NCBI RefSeq assembly: GCF_031877795.1
Contig: NC_133932.1
Location: 19,408,180-19,472,179 of the forward strand
Direction: 5' to 3'
Source: Strix aluco
Lineage: Eukaryota; Chordata; Aves; Strigiformes; Strigidae
DNA: 64,000 bases
The stretch's first letter is position 1; each line of letters opens with the position of its first letter. Below, one piece after another: positions 52,410 through 64,000 of this stretch. The translations under genes were made by a program, and so were the position numbers. The notes under the pieces are model-generated. The model did not search any database. It had not been told where the DNA came from and worked only from the letters and a program-made list of their open reading frames with translations.

Positions 52410-52753
52410 AACAGCAGGTATAGAAATTTATTTGAACCAACGTTTTTACTATAATGAAAGTTACTTTAAAACATTGATCCAAGCTCCCACATTTGCAGGT
52501 TAAGGAAAATATTGCACTTTGCATCTTCTAGCACCCCTCATACATGGCAAAACATTTTAAAAACATTTTTGCTTATTTTACTTGCACACTCTCCCAAAGT
52601 CATGCACACAGTCATTCAAAAACAAAAGGTTAGGTTATCCAAAAGCAATACTTTCGAATTGCACTAAAGCTCTGTAAGGAAAAATATAATTAATGTCTTA
52701 TACAAATTCCATTAAATTCCATTAACGTCTAGGTGCTTGCACACAACTGCCAG
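52410..52753 (-). other. DCAF6: DCAF6 3' UTR
   Basis: Sequence between the DCAF6 stop codon and the predicted cleavage site. It is short (about 340 bases) and AT-rich, and includes a tandem 10-mer (AATTCCATTA twice) at about 52705-52724. The end is set by the AATAAA at 52427-52432, with T/G-rich DNA just beyond it on the minus strand. Confidence 0.7.
52427..52432 (-). terminator. DCAF6: DCAF6 poly(A) signal
   Basis: AATAAA on the minus strand (TTTATT on plus), 322 bases beyond the stop codon. It is followed by a T/G-rich downstream element (TGTTTGTTGC), which makes it a good cleavage signal. I saw no other canonical signal between stop and this site. Confidence 0.8.
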
Positions 52754-52818
52754 TTACTCTTCATCTTCGTTTTCATTTTCCTGACCAGATCCTTCTGATC
52801 TGTCACCTTCCAATCGGT
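52754..52818 (-). CDS. DCAF6: DCAF6 last coding exon (acidic C-terminus)
   Basis: A 65-base exon completing a split Asp codon and encoding RLEGDRSEGSGQENENEDEE, then TAA (52754-52756). The acceptor is CTTACAG on the minus strand. This acidic tail matches the C-terminus of human DCAF6 as I know it, so the last residues are conserved between bird and mammal. The intron to the previous exon is 1614 bp. It joins in phase with the donor at 54433 (last base G of the Asp codon). Confidence 0.97.

Positions 52819-64000
<11,182 letters not shown>

Overview
The window is nuclear DNA from a bird. The evidence is several CR1 LINE copies with the avian-type 3' tail (ATTCTGTGA-like repeats), an avian-type endogenous retrovirus LTR, and three-intron vertebrate gene structure. 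I cannot name the species. Most of the window is AT-rich, non-coding and without recognisable genes. No bacterial, phage or CRISPR features are present.

The only gene I can name with confidence is the 3' end of DCAF6 (also called NRIP or IQWD1) on the minus strand, about 52.4-58.8 kb. The last four coding exons, all splice sites, the stop codon and one poly(A) signal are readable. The exons encode the C-terminal 138 residues, including the end of the WD40 domain and the acidic tail. Upstream exons lie beyond position 64000.

Layout from left to right. 1-6.2 kb holds no gene, but has an 18-base poly-C tract and a perfect 14-bp-arm palindrome. 6.2-10.1 kb is a cluster of CR1 fragments of different ages; one may carry extra 3' sequence between 21-bp direct repeats. 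10-21 kb is gene-poor. 21.4-21.85 kb is a strong CpG island with GC boxes, a YY1/TISU-like start and a possible first exon, but no recognisable downstream exons. 22.1-22.6 kb is a CR1. At 24.2-24.6 kb and 44.2-44.5 kb lie two related copies, in opposite orientation, of an old repeat I cannot classify. 47.8-48.8 kb is a well-preserved CR1 3' segment whose reverse-transcriptase frame is open to its natural stop. 51.46-52.25 kb is an avian retroviral LTR whose poly(A) signals point toward the DCAF6 poly(A) site about 200 bp away. The rest is DCAF6.

Nothing here looks like a multi-gene functional system. The most useful leads are the orphan CpG island, the unclassified repeat pair, the candidate CR1 3' transduction, and the absence of GPR161 next to DCAF6, where mammals have it.
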